A DNA stretch of 10,082 nucleotides from Synechococcales cyanobacterium PMM_0002 (GTDB lineage Bacteria > Cyanobacteriota > Cyanobacteriia > Elainellales > Elainellaceae), in NCBI GenBank assembly GCA_949127925.1, contig CASBQX010000365.1:1-10082 (forward strand). The letters are read 5' to 3'. Shown here piece by piece: positions 1-5,366 of this stretch. A model generated the notes under the pieces. The model was not told the DNA's origin, did no database searches, and was given only the letters and a program-made list of their open reading frames with translations. Position numbers and translations under genes: made by a program. The first letter of the stretch is position 1, and each line of letters begins with the position of its first letter.

Positions 1-149
1 AACGCCATTAGCAGCGGCTCTTGTACCCCTGGAATTTTGGCATCAATCAGACGCGATCGCCGCTGGCCTAAGTTCCTCAAAAACGATTCAGAATCTGCCA
101 GAGTGCCATCTTTATCAAAAATAATGGCCTCTATGCCGGAAAACGTCAT
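1..149 (-). CDS. HAD-superfamily hydrolase, N-terminal fragment
   Basis: Partial gene: only the first 49 codons lie in the window and the rest runs off the left edge. The translation begins MTFSGIEAIIFDKDGTLADS. DKDGT is HAD motif I (DxDGT): in this superfamily the first aspartate is the nucleophile and the second the general acid/base of a Mg-dependent phosphatase or phosphoglucomutase-like enzyme. After the motif, helix-like sequence (SFLRNLGQRRSRLIDAKIPG) fits the start of a cap domain, as in Gph/CbbY-type HADs. ATG at 149 is the only sensible start, but no Shine-Dalgarno sequence precedes it, which is common in cyanobacteria. It lies 187 bp downstream of rps1 on the same strand, beyond a strong terminator, so it is probably transcribed separately. 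The substrate cannot be inferred. Family call is secure; specific function is unknown. Confidence 0.8.
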   Translation of the reverse strand, partial: MTFSGIEAIIFDKDGTLADSESFLRNLGQRRSRLIDAKIPGVQEPLLMA

Positions 150-255
150 ATCTTGGCATCGGATGTTAACCAAAAGAGTTCTCCCAAGAAAGCAATGATT
201 AAAACTGTTATTGAGTGGGGTTGATTGCTAATAAAATTGACCAAAAAATAACTCA

Positions 256-287
256 CTAAAAAAGAGGGTCAATACCCTCTTTTTTAG
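256..287 (-). terminator. Intrinsic terminator of rps1 (symmetrical, could act both ways)
   Basis: A perfect 14-bp inverted repeat (256-269 and 274-287) with a 4-nt loop. The stem has a GAGGGT/ACCCTC core flanked by six A and six T, so each strand shows a hairpin ending in a T-run. It sits 49 bp past the rps1 stop codon and before the HAD gene start, so its main job is probably to end rps1 transcripts. Confidence 0.85.
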
Positions 288-336
288 CTATTTAGTCCGA
301 CCGAGTCAGAATATGCATATTCTAATCAGATCAGAA

Positions 337-1380
337 CTAGTCTGCGGCAAGAATCGGCTCTTCTGCTTCCAGAGGCTCCTCAGCATTAACTTCGATTGAT
401 GCTTCAGCCGCTGCCTCAATTGGAGCTTCAGCCGCTGCCTCAATTGGAGCTTCAGCCGCTGCCTCAATCGGGTCTCCAGCCGCTGCTGGAGGTTGGAGCA
501 TCTTCTCACGATAGCGGGCAGCCATCTCCTCTGCTTTTTCGTAAACGATCTCAGGATTCTTAACCATGTCGCCAGGTTCTGGCTCCAATTGCTTGGTTGA
601 GAGAGAAATTCGTCCCCGCTCTGCATCCAAGTCAATAATCATCACCTTCACTTCATCATTCACATTGAAGACGCTATGAGGGGTGTCGATGTGATCGTGA
701 GAAATCTCAGAAATGTGCAGTAATCCGCTGACGCCGCCAATATCGATGAAGGCACCGTAGGGCTTGAGGCCACGAACTGTCCCGATCACGACTTCGCCTA
801 CTTCCAATCGATTCATCTTGCGCTCAACTAGCGCCCGACGATGACTCAACACAAGACGGTTGCGATCTTCGTCTACCTCTAAGAACTTGAGGGGTAGATC
901 TTCACCCACCAACTCTTCTTTGGGCTTGCGGGTGCTGATATGAGAACCAGGGATAAATCCACGCAATCCTTCTATTCGCACCAAGGCTCCACCACGGTTG
1001 GTTGCAAACACGGCAGAGCGAACGGTTGCGTCTTCGGTTTGTAGCTGCCTTACCCGTTCCCAGGCGCGCATGTACTCAATTCGACGAATAGAAAGGGTGA
1101 GCTGACCCTCCTCATTTTCATCCGTCAGAATGTAGAATTCTCGAGTTTCGTTGGATTGAAGAACCTCTTCGGGGTTGTCAATCCGGTTGATTGACATTTC
1201 CTGGATAGGAATGTAAGCCGCCGTTTTAGCGCCAATGTCAATCAGAGCGCCTCTCGGTTCCAAACTAAACACGGTCCCTGCCACCACATCGCCGGGATTA
1301 AAGTGATAGTCGTACTGGTCGAGAAGGGCGGCAAAATCTTCGTGAGTAAAACCAATATCTGCTTTTTCCTGATTGACCAT
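337..1380 (-). CDS. rps1: 30S ribosomal protein S1 (three-S1-domain cyanobacterial type)
   Basis: 347 residues. Three S1 (OB-fold) RNA-binding domains are visible at about 30-99 (GDVVAGTVFSLEPRGALIDIG), 117-181 (divergent, less acidic) and 195-264 (GEVVIGTVRGLKPYGAFIDIG, GLLHISEIS). S1 binds mRNA on the 30S subunit and helps initiation, notably for messages without a Shine-Dalgarno sequence. Enterobacterial S1 has six domains; cyanobacterial and plastid S1 have three, matching this protein. The C-terminus (about 297-347) is low-complexity Ala/Glu with three copies of an APIEAAAE-like octapeptide and should be an acidic disordered tail. Start ATG 1380 has AGGAAA 8 nt upstream (1389-1394). nrdR lies 303 bp upstream on the same strand; the long leader suggests a separate promoter. 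A terminator follows at 256-287. Identity is very likely; the paralogue class (rps1A or other) is not tested. Confidence 0.95.
   Translation of the reverse strand: MVNQEKADIGFTHEDFAALLDQYDYHFNPGDVVAGTVFSLEPRGALIDIGAKTAAYIPIQEMSINRIDNPEEVLQSNETREFYILTDENEEGQLTLSIRRIEYMRAWERVRQLQTEDATVRSAVFATNRGGALVRIEGLRGFIPGSHISTRKPKEELVGEDLPLKFLEVDEDRNRLVLSHRRALVERKMNRLEVGEVVIGTVRGLKPYGAFIDIGGVSGLLHISEISHDHIDTPHSVFNVNDEVKVMIIDLDAERGRISLSTKQLEPEPGDMVKNPEIVYEKAEEMAARYREKMLQPPAAAGDPIEAAAEAPIEAAAEAPIEAAAEASIEVNAEEPLEAEEPILAAD
401..472 (-). repeat. 24-bp tandem repeat x3 in the rps1 3' end
   Basis: Three head-to-tail 24-bp units (401-424, 425-448, 449-472). The first two are identical and the third differs at two bases. 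They encode the octapeptide repeat of the acidic S1 tail. A degenerate fourth unit may precede 401. The near-identity points to recent expansion by slippage. Confidence 0.9.
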
Positions 1381-1683
1381 GCTTATCGTTTCCTAGTGTT
1401 CGTCTCCGTCGTATTAATTGAGTTCTCCTTCAAATGCACACCATATCTGGCGACTGTGCACCCTAGAGGGGCTGAGTCAAGGTCTCTAGTCAAAGCCTCT
1501 GTCGTAAGAGATTCACATCCGAGTCATATAGTCATATTGACCCTAGGAGATCCAATATACCTCAGAGGCAGACTTGAAAGATAGATTTTCAAGAATTTTT
1601 CTTAATTCTCATCGTCAAGCTGTTTTCTAAGGCTGCGCCAGTATTCTAAGGCTGCGCCAGCAGATTTATTGTGATCTTAACTC
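1381..1683. other. Intergenic region nrdR-rps1: probable long rps1 leader
   Basis: 303 bp without a convincing gene. Read on the minus strand it is the upstream region of rps1. It holds a tandem 17-bp repeat next to nrdR (1625-1660), a 7-bp inverted repeat GCCTCTG (1495-1501)/CAGAGGC (1563-1569), and an unused AAGGAG-like sequence about 45 nt before the rps1 start. I could not pick a promoter with confidence. A structured leader is possible, since S1 synthesis is autoregulated in some bacteria, but nothing here proves that. Confidence 0.5.
1625..1660. repeat. Tandem 17-bp direct repeat TTCTAAGGCTGCGCCAG
   Basis: Two identical copies (1625-1641 and 1644-1660) separated by 2 bp, starting 24 bp beyond the nrdR stop codon. 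Each contains GGCTGCGCC, whose GGC and GCC ends can pair. It resembles a small interspersed repeat, but genome-wide copies would be needed to call it one. Confidence 0.7.
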
Positions 1684-2220
1684 CTAATGCAGGATTGAGG
1701 GGGTAGACGTCTCTCTTTCTCCCTCTTGAGCAATAAATTCATTGATGGCGGAGTCTGCGGAGGCTGTAGCGGTGCTTTGCAGGTGGTTGAGAGTGTCTAC
1801 AAAATCGCGAATGCCTCGAAACTGTCGATAAACAGATGCAAAACGAATGTATGCTACCTCGTTAACGGTTTGAAGACGCTGCAAAATCAGCTCTCCAATT
1901 TCGTAGCTGGGAACCTCTCGGACAGTACGCTGTTGCAGTTCTGCTTCGATTTCATCGACCAAGTTTTCTAACTCTACGGGTGAAACACCTGTTTTTTCAC
2001 AGGCACGCATAATCCCTCGCAGCACTTTAGAGCGATCAAATGACTCGCGATCGCCATTTCGTTTGATTACTACAATTGGAACAAATTCAATTCGTTCGTA
2101 GGTAGTAAAACGGCGTTCACACTGGAGGCACTCTCGCCGTCGTCTGACACTTTGACCAGATTCGGCGGAGCGCGACTCTAGAACCCTATTATCAGGAAAT
2201 TGACAGAACGGACATCTCAT
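1684..2220 (-). CDS. nrdR: Transcriptional repressor NrdR of ribonucleotide reductase genes
   Basis: 178 residues. It opens MRCPFCQFPDNRVLESR; Cys3, Cys6, Cys31 and Cys34 form the Zn ribbon of NrdR. The ATP-cone domain follows at about 49-139 (VIKRNGDRESFDRSKVLRGIMRACEK through AYIRFASVYRQFRGI). NrdR senses (d)ATP through this cone and binds NrdR boxes to repress class I-III ribonucleotide reductase genes, keeping dNTP supply matched to replication. The extra 25-30 residues after the cone, compared with the roughly 150-residue enterobacterial protein, are Ser/Thr/Ala-rich and probably disordered. ATG 2220 begins exactly at the conserved MRCPxC start; no good Shine-Dalgarno sequence is seen. 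It lies 250 bp downstream of psbT, same strand, with a terminator-like hairpin between (2330-2394), so it may be partly uncoupled from psbBT. The family call is very secure. Confidence 0.96.
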   Translation of the reverse strand: MRCPFCQFPDNRVLESRSAESGQSVRRRRECLQCERRFTTYERIEFVPIVVIKRNGDRESFDRSKVLRGIMRACEKTGVSPVELENLVDEIEAELQQRTVREVPSYEIGELILQRLQTVNEVAYIRFASVYRQFRGIRDFVDTLNHLQSTATASADSAINEFIAQEGERETSTPSILH

Positions 2221-2295
2221 GAGGAAAGCCTTCTGGGCGATCTAGATCAATATCTACTATGGATAGACTTGGGTCATTAAGACGCTACCTTTAGC

Positions 2296-2314
2296 ACTGC
2301 AATCATACTGCAAT
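2296..2314. repeat. 11-bp-phased direct repeat ACTGCAAT upstream of nrdR
   Basis: Two identical octamers (2296-2303 and 2307-2314) start 11 bp apart, one helical turn, 76 bp upstream of the nrdR start. Such phased half-sites are typical of dimeric regulators such as response regulators. The regulator is unknown, and it does not match an NrdR box that I recognise. Confidence 0.4.
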
Positions 2315-2329
2315 TTTGAAAATAAGAAA

Positions 2330-2394
2330 CTGAGCTACTGACTGGATTTATCTAACTAAATAGATTAGCTAGACAAACTTCATTAGTAGCTCAG
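2330..2394 (-). terminator. Possible terminator of psbB-psbT transcripts
   Basis: A perfect 10-bp inverted repeat, CTGAGCTACT (2330-2339) and AGTAGCTCAG (2385-2394). The 45-nt loop contains a further small hairpin (ATCTA/TAGAT). On the minus strand the 3' arm is followed by a T-rich stretch, TTTCTTATTTTC. The long loop makes this weaker than the other terminators here; it could instead be a processing or stability element. Confidence 0.4.
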
Positions 2395-2470
2395 AAGAAA
2401 TCTGATATTCAATCTAACGCCAAGGATGTAACTTCAAGGTTGGAAACCTAGGATAGCTAAGCCCAAAGAT

Positions 2471-2569
2471 TTAGTCTTTGGTAATCCGAGGAGCTTCACG
2501 AAAGGCGATCGCAAAGAAAAGAAGCCCCAGAGTGCAAATCAGGAGAAAAACGTAAATCAAGCTTTCCAT
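2471..2569 (-). CDS. psbT: Photosystem II reaction centre protein PsbT
   Basis: 32 residues: MESLIYVFLLICTLGLLFFA, then IAFREAPRITKD. This is the single-helix PsbT pattern: a membrane helix at about 3-23 followed by the conserved FREPPR/FREAPR-like and K-rich end. PsbT sits at the photosystem II dimer interface beside D1 and CP47 and helps repair and dimer stability. ATG 2569 has GGAG 9 nt upstream. It lies 194 bp downstream of psbB on the same strand, the usual psbB-psbT order of cyanobacteria and plastids. A HIP1 octamer lies within the gene (2505-2512). The stop codon lies in the loop of a 7-bp palindrome (CCAAAGA 2463-2469 / TCTTTGG 2475-2481) with no T-run, perhaps a 3'-end stability hairpin. 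Confidence 0.96.
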   Translation of the reverse strand: MESLIYVFLLICTLGLLFFAIAFREAPRITKD

Positions 2570-2700
2570 AACCTAAGCTCCTTAATTGCCAGCATACTTA
2601 CACTGTACAAACAAACTGAGAAGTTTTCTGAAAAGTTGATTGCTTTTACCCTTAGGCTACAAACAACAACTTTATATCTATCCGGTTAGGCCAGAGCCTA

Positions 2701-2745
2701 GGAGCTGTTCCACCAACCCAAAATTGACGTTAGTGGAACAGCTCT
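2701..2745 (-). other. 12-bp hairpin directly after psbB
   Basis: A perfect 12-bp inverted repeat, GAGCTGTTCCAC (2702-2713) and GTGGAACAGCTC (2733-2744), extended by one G-T pair, with a 19-nt loop. It lies 19 bp past the psbB stop codon. Neither strand has a T-run after it, so it is unlikely to be a simple intrinsic terminator. A processing or mRNA-stabilising hairpin that sets the ratio of psbB to psbT message is the best guess. Confidence 0.6.
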
Positions 2746-2763
2746 CAAAACTAGCAGCGAATG

Positions 2764-4296
2764 CTAAACAGGCTCTTTACGACGAGTAGACTTATCACCT
2801 AACTTCGCAAAGAAACCCCACTCCACTTGCTCCTCAGACAATTCAGGGTCAATCCCAGCAAACACATCTCGGAAGATGGTGCGGGAACCATGCCAAATGT
2901 GGCCAAAGAAGAATAAAAGTGCAAACACAGCATGACCGTATGTAAACCAACCGCGAGGGCTAGTCCGGAACACGCCATCAGAATTTAAGGTCTCTTTGTC
3001 GAATTCAAATGGCTCCCCTAGCTGCGCCTTCCGAGCGTACTGTTTCACCAACGCTGGATCTTTAAAGGTTTGACCCCCCAAAGCACCACCGTAGAAGGTA
3101 GCAGTTACGCCAGCTTGCTCAAAACTGTATTTCGACTCAGCTCGACGGAACGGAATGTCTGCCCGAATAACGCCATCGCTATCCGTCAAAATGACCGGGA
3201 AGTTCTCAAAGAAGTTAGGAATTCGACGAACCGTTAGGTTGCGACCTTCAGCGTCTTCGAACACGGGATGTCCTAACCAGCCTTGAGCAATGCCATCGCC
3301 TTTGTCCATGGCACCCGTACGGAACAAGCCGCCTTTGGCGGGGTTGTTGCCGACATAGTCATAGAAGGCAAGCTTCTCAGGCATGGCAGCCCACGCCTCT
3401 ACAGGACTCTTGCCATTGGCAAGAGCGACATCAACGCGCCGACTGAGTTCTGTTTGGAAATAGCCGCTATCCCATTGATAGCGGGTGGGGCCAAACAGTT
3501 CAATTGGGGTTGCGGCGCTGCCATACCACATGGTTCCTGCCACAATAAATGCTGCAAAGAAGACGGCAGCAATACTGCTAGAGAGCACGGTTTCGATGTT
3601 CCCCATTCGCAGCGCTTTGTAAAGCCGCTCAGGAGGTCTAACGGTGAGATGAAATAGACCCGCAATAATGCCCACCACGCCAGCTGCAATATGGTGAGCT
3701 ACGATCCCACCTGGATTGAACGGATCAAATCCCTCTGGCCCCCAAGATGGAGCCACTGGCTGAAGACTTCCAGTTAATCCGTATGGGTCAGACACCCACA
3801 TGCCAGGGCCAAACAGCCCAGTCAGGTGAAATGCGCCAAATCCAAAGCAGAGTAGACCAGACAAAAATAGATGAATGCCGAACATCTTGGGAAGATCTAG
3901 GGCGGGTTCGCCTGTGCGAGGATCCCTGAATAGTTCTAGATCCCAGTAGACCCAGTGCCAGCAGGCCGCCAAAAACAGCAGACCTGAGAGCACAATATGA
4001 GCAGCGGCGACGCCCTCAAAAGACCAAAAACCGGGGTTGATTGCTGCTTCACCCGTGACGCTCCACCCTGCCCAAGACTGGGTAACACCCAATCGGGACA
4101 TGAAGGGCATGACAAACATGCCCTGACGCCACATGGGGTTCAGGACTGGATCGGTAGGGTCATAGACCGCTAGCTCATAGAGAGCCATGGAGCCAGCCCA
4201 ACCCGCAACCAAAGCAGTGTGCATGAGGTGTACAGCAATCAGTCGGCCTGGGTCATTTAGAACAACTGTGTGTACGCGATACCAGGGTAGTCCCAT
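2764..4296 (-). CDS. psbB: Photosystem II CP47 chlorophyll-binding core antenna protein
   Basis: 510 residues, full length. CP47 carries excitation energy to the D1/D2 reaction centre in the thylakoid membrane and binds about 16 chlorophylls. The known chlorophyll-associated histidines are all present: His9, 23, 26, 100, 114, 142, 157, 201, 202, 216, 455, 466 and 469. Six membrane helices are recognisable, with the large lumenal loop E at about 260-445 between helices V and VI. The N-terminus MGLPWYRVHTVVLNDPGRLI is the family signature. ATG 4296 has a clear GGAGG Shine-Dalgarno sequence (4307-4311) 10 nt upstream. It heads the psbB-psbT unit and faces a ferredoxin gene across a 267-bp divergent region with an HLR1-like site. 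No truncation or oddity is seen. Identification is certain. Confidence 0.99.
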   Translation of the reverse strand: MGLPWYRVHTVVLNDPGRLIAVHLMHTALVAGWAGSMALYELAVYDPTDPVLNPMWRQGMFVMPFMSRLGVTQSWAGWSVTGEAAINPGFWSFEGVAAAHIVLSGLLFLAACWHWVYWDLELFRDPRTGEPALDLPKMFGIHLFLSGLLCFGFGAFHLTGLFGPGMWVSDPYGLTGSLQPVAPSWGPEGFDPFNPGGIVAHHIAAGVVGIIAGLFHLTVRPPERLYKALRMGNIETVLSSSIAAVFFAAFIVAGTMWYGSAATPIELFGPTRYQWDSGYFQTELSRRVDVALANGKSPVEAWAAMPEKLAFYDYVGNNPAKGGLFRTGAMDKGDGIAQGWLGHPVFEDAEGRNLTVRRIPNFFENFPVILTDSDGVIRADIPFRRAESKYSFEQAGVTATFYGGALGGQTFKDPALVKQYARKAQLGEPFEFDKETLNSDGVFRTSPRGWFTYGHAVFALLFFFGHIWHGSRTIFRDVFAGIDPELSEEQVEWGFFAKLGDKSTRRKEPV

Positions 4297-4427
4297 TGAC
4301 TACGCGCCTCCTATACGTTTCAATGCCGTCTTGAGCTTTTTATTAAGCTGCTAGATACTAGTAAGACTACCAGATCAAGCCTCTCTAGAGATGCCTCTCT
4401 ATCTAGAAATACCTTTATTTGACGGCT

Positions 4428-4457
4428 CAAATAGAGTTCTTTTAGACAGGTTGACAA
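4428..4457 (-). promoter_or_regulatory. psbB: Candidate psbB promoter (-35/-10)
   Basis: On the minus strand TTGTCA (4457-4452) is followed after 18 bp by TATTTG (4433-4428). The -35 matches the consensus at five of six bases; the -10 is poor. The implied start near 4420 gives a leader of about 125 nt and places the HLR1-like site about 57-75 bp upstream. Low confidence. Confidence 0.3.
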
Positions 4458-4477
4458 TACAGTTGTAAAAATGAAAG

Positions 4478-4495
4478 TGTATAAATAAATGTAAC
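4478..4495 (-). promoter_or_regulatory. HLR1-like direct repeat (candidate RpaB site)
   Basis: On the minus strand the 18 bases read GTTACATT-TA-TTTATACA. The HLR1 consensus bound by the response regulator RpaB is two (G/T)TTACA(T/A)(T/A) octamers two bases apart. The first half matches 8/8 and the second 6/8. A further half-site TTTACAAC (7/8) lies at 4469-4462. The position between two divergent photosynthetic genes suits RpaB, but no binding data are available here. Confidence 0.4.
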
Positions 4496-4563
4496 CATCG
4501 CTTGGGGTTGAACGCAAGCACGGTTATTGGCGTGGGGCTTAAAGCTTAGGAACAGCAAGGGAT

Positions 4564-4890
4564 ATGGCTAACATTAAGTTTGTTAAAGAAAATCGAGAAA
4601 TTGTTGCTGCTGATGGAGGAAATTTAAGATTTAAGGCGCTTGAGAACGGTATCGACCTGTATACCTTTAAGGGAAAGATGATGAATTGCGGGGGGTACGG
4701 TCAATGCGGCACTTGTGTTGTGGAGATCGTAGACGGGATGGAGAATCTTTCACCCCGGACTGACGTTGAAGATCGCAAGCTGAAGAAGAAGCCTGCCACT
4801 TACCGCCTTGCCTGCCAAACGATTGTAAATGGCTCAGTTTCGGTGGTGACCAAGCCAAAACCGGGCGAGACGCTCAAGAAGGAACCCTAG
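4564..4890 (+). CDS. [2Fe-2S] ferredoxin-like protein next to psbB
   Basis: 108 residues. Cys42, Cys48, Cys51 and Cys84 sit in NCGGYGQCGTC...LACQT, a cluster-binding loop followed by the distal cysteine of the ferredoxin fold. The spacing is C-x5-C-x2-C-x32-C. Plant-type PetF ferredoxins have C-x4-C-x2-C-x29-C, so this is not the main photosynthetic ferredoxin; the x5 loop recalls adrenodoxin-like and other specialised [2Fe-2S] proteins. The tail is Lys-rich (KPKPGETLKKEP) and the region 70-78 (DRKLKKKPA) is also basic, unlike acidic PetF. It has no signal peptide, so it is probably cytosolic or stromal-side. ATG 4564 is preceded by weak AGGA (4548-4551) and AAGGG (4557-4561) sequences. It is divergent from psbB and 225 bp upstream of psbM. 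The electron donor and acceptor are unknown; a role in photosystem II assembly or redox tuning is a guess from position. Confidence 0.88.
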   Translation: MANIKFVKENREIVAADGGNLRFKALENGIDLYTFKGKMMNCGGYGQCGTCVVEIVDGMENLSPRTDVEDRKLKKKPATYRLACQTIVNGSVSVVTKPKPGETLKKEP

Positions 4891-5115
4891 GCCGATCGGA
4901 TCGACCCAGACCCATCGATCGCTAGTTAAGCCATCGCCTGATGTCGCCAAGGGTTCTGAGCGTCAGGAGGATGGCAGTACCCAGCTAGCTCTTGTTGAAG
5001 GGATGACACGAATCTTGAAGACGCAAAGTTCGTTTTCCCTCTAGTGGTATTGTTGGAGTATGAGGTTTGCCAGTCTTGGTGTAACTTTTAGATGTAATTT
5101 GAGAGGCTAAGTCTC

Positions 5116-5232
5116 ATGCAAGTTAATGATCTTGGGTTTGTTGCCAGCCTTTTGTTTGTGCTGGTTCCGACCGTTTTTCTGTTAATCCTTTACATTCAAA
5201 CGGCTAGCCGTGAAAGTGGCAAGTCTAAGTAA
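5116..5232 (+). CDS. psbM: Photosystem II reaction centre protein PsbM
   Basis: 38 residues: MQVNDLGFVASLLFVLVPTV, then FLLILYIQTASRESGKSK. This matches the PsbM pattern: a short xVNxLG lumen-side start, one membrane helix (about 6-27) with a central FVLVP, and a polar ILYxQT end. PsbM lies at the photosystem II dimer interface near D1/CP47 and supports dimer stability and electron flow on the acceptor side. ATG 5116 has GAGAGG (5101-5106) 9 nt upstream, an ideal ribosome site. It lies 225 bp after the ferredoxin gene on the same strand; I see neither a terminator nor a solid promoter between them, so cotranscription is possible. A clear terminator follows at 5326-5366. Confidence 0.96.
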   Translation: MQVNDLGFVASLLFVLVPTVFLLILYIQTASRESGKSK

Positions 5233-5247
5233 GGACGCTTCAATATT

Positions 5248-5274
5248 TTGAGCTAAGTGGCTTGAGCTAAGTGG
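5248..5274. repeat. Tandem 14-bp duplication after psbM
   Basis: TTGAGCTAAGTGG occurs at 5248-5260 and again at 5262-5274, period 14. It lies in the psbM 3' untranslated region between the stop codon and the terminator. It is probably a local slippage event; no function is apparent. Confidence 0.75.
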
Positions 5275-5325
5275 TTTAGCCTCGGCTTGGAAATTGATAA
5301 AGAAATTTAAACTTTTATTAGTTTT

Positions 5326-5366
5326 TAGAGGTGTAGCCAGATTTTCTGGCCATACCTCTACTTTTT
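5326..5366 (+). terminator. Intrinsic terminator of psbM
   Basis: A 16-position hairpin (5326-5341 / 5345-5360) with one mismatch, one G-T pair and a 3-nt loop, followed by TTTTT at 5362-5366 on the plus strand. The right arm covers the stop codon of the convergent methyltransferase gene. On the minus strand no T-run follows, so it serves psbM only or blocks read-through into the opposing gene. Confidence 0.8.

Larger units (their letters stand above)
4297..4563. promoter_or_regulatory. Divergent psbB / ferredoxin control region
   Basis: Besides the promoter and HLR1-like site listed separately, this 267-bp gap holds a perfect palindrome TCTCTAGAGA (4382-4391), an inverted repeat CTAGATA (4351-4357)/TATCTAG (4400-4406) around it, and a small hairpin AGCTT/AAGCT (4334-4349). 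The last three would lie in the psbB 5' untranslated leader if transcription starts near 4420. On the plus strand a perfect TTGACA occurs at 4451-4456 with TATAAA at 4480-4485, but the 23-bp spacing is too long for a standard pair, so the ferredoxin start site is open. Confidence 0.5.

Noticed and set aside
1303..1584. 93-codon plus-strand frame across the rps1 start
   Set aside because: Overlaps the rps1 N-terminus in antisense, has no ribosome site and shows no recognisable domain.
4451..4485. TTGACA/TATAAA as the ferredoxin promoter
   Set aside because: Spacing of 23 bp is too long for a normal sigma-70 pair, so only noted.
4320..4517. 65-codon minus-strand frame in the psbB upstream region
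   Set aside because: Starts at TTG without a ribosome site and occupies the region expected to be promoter and leader.
4882..4956. GAACCCT/AGGGTTC inverted repeat as the ferredoxin terminator
   Set aside because: A 61-nt loop and no T-run make it an unlikely terminator.
5080..5097. Two TGTAA sequences before psbM as an HLR1 site
   Set aside because: They are 13 bp apart; HLR1 halves start 10 bp apart.
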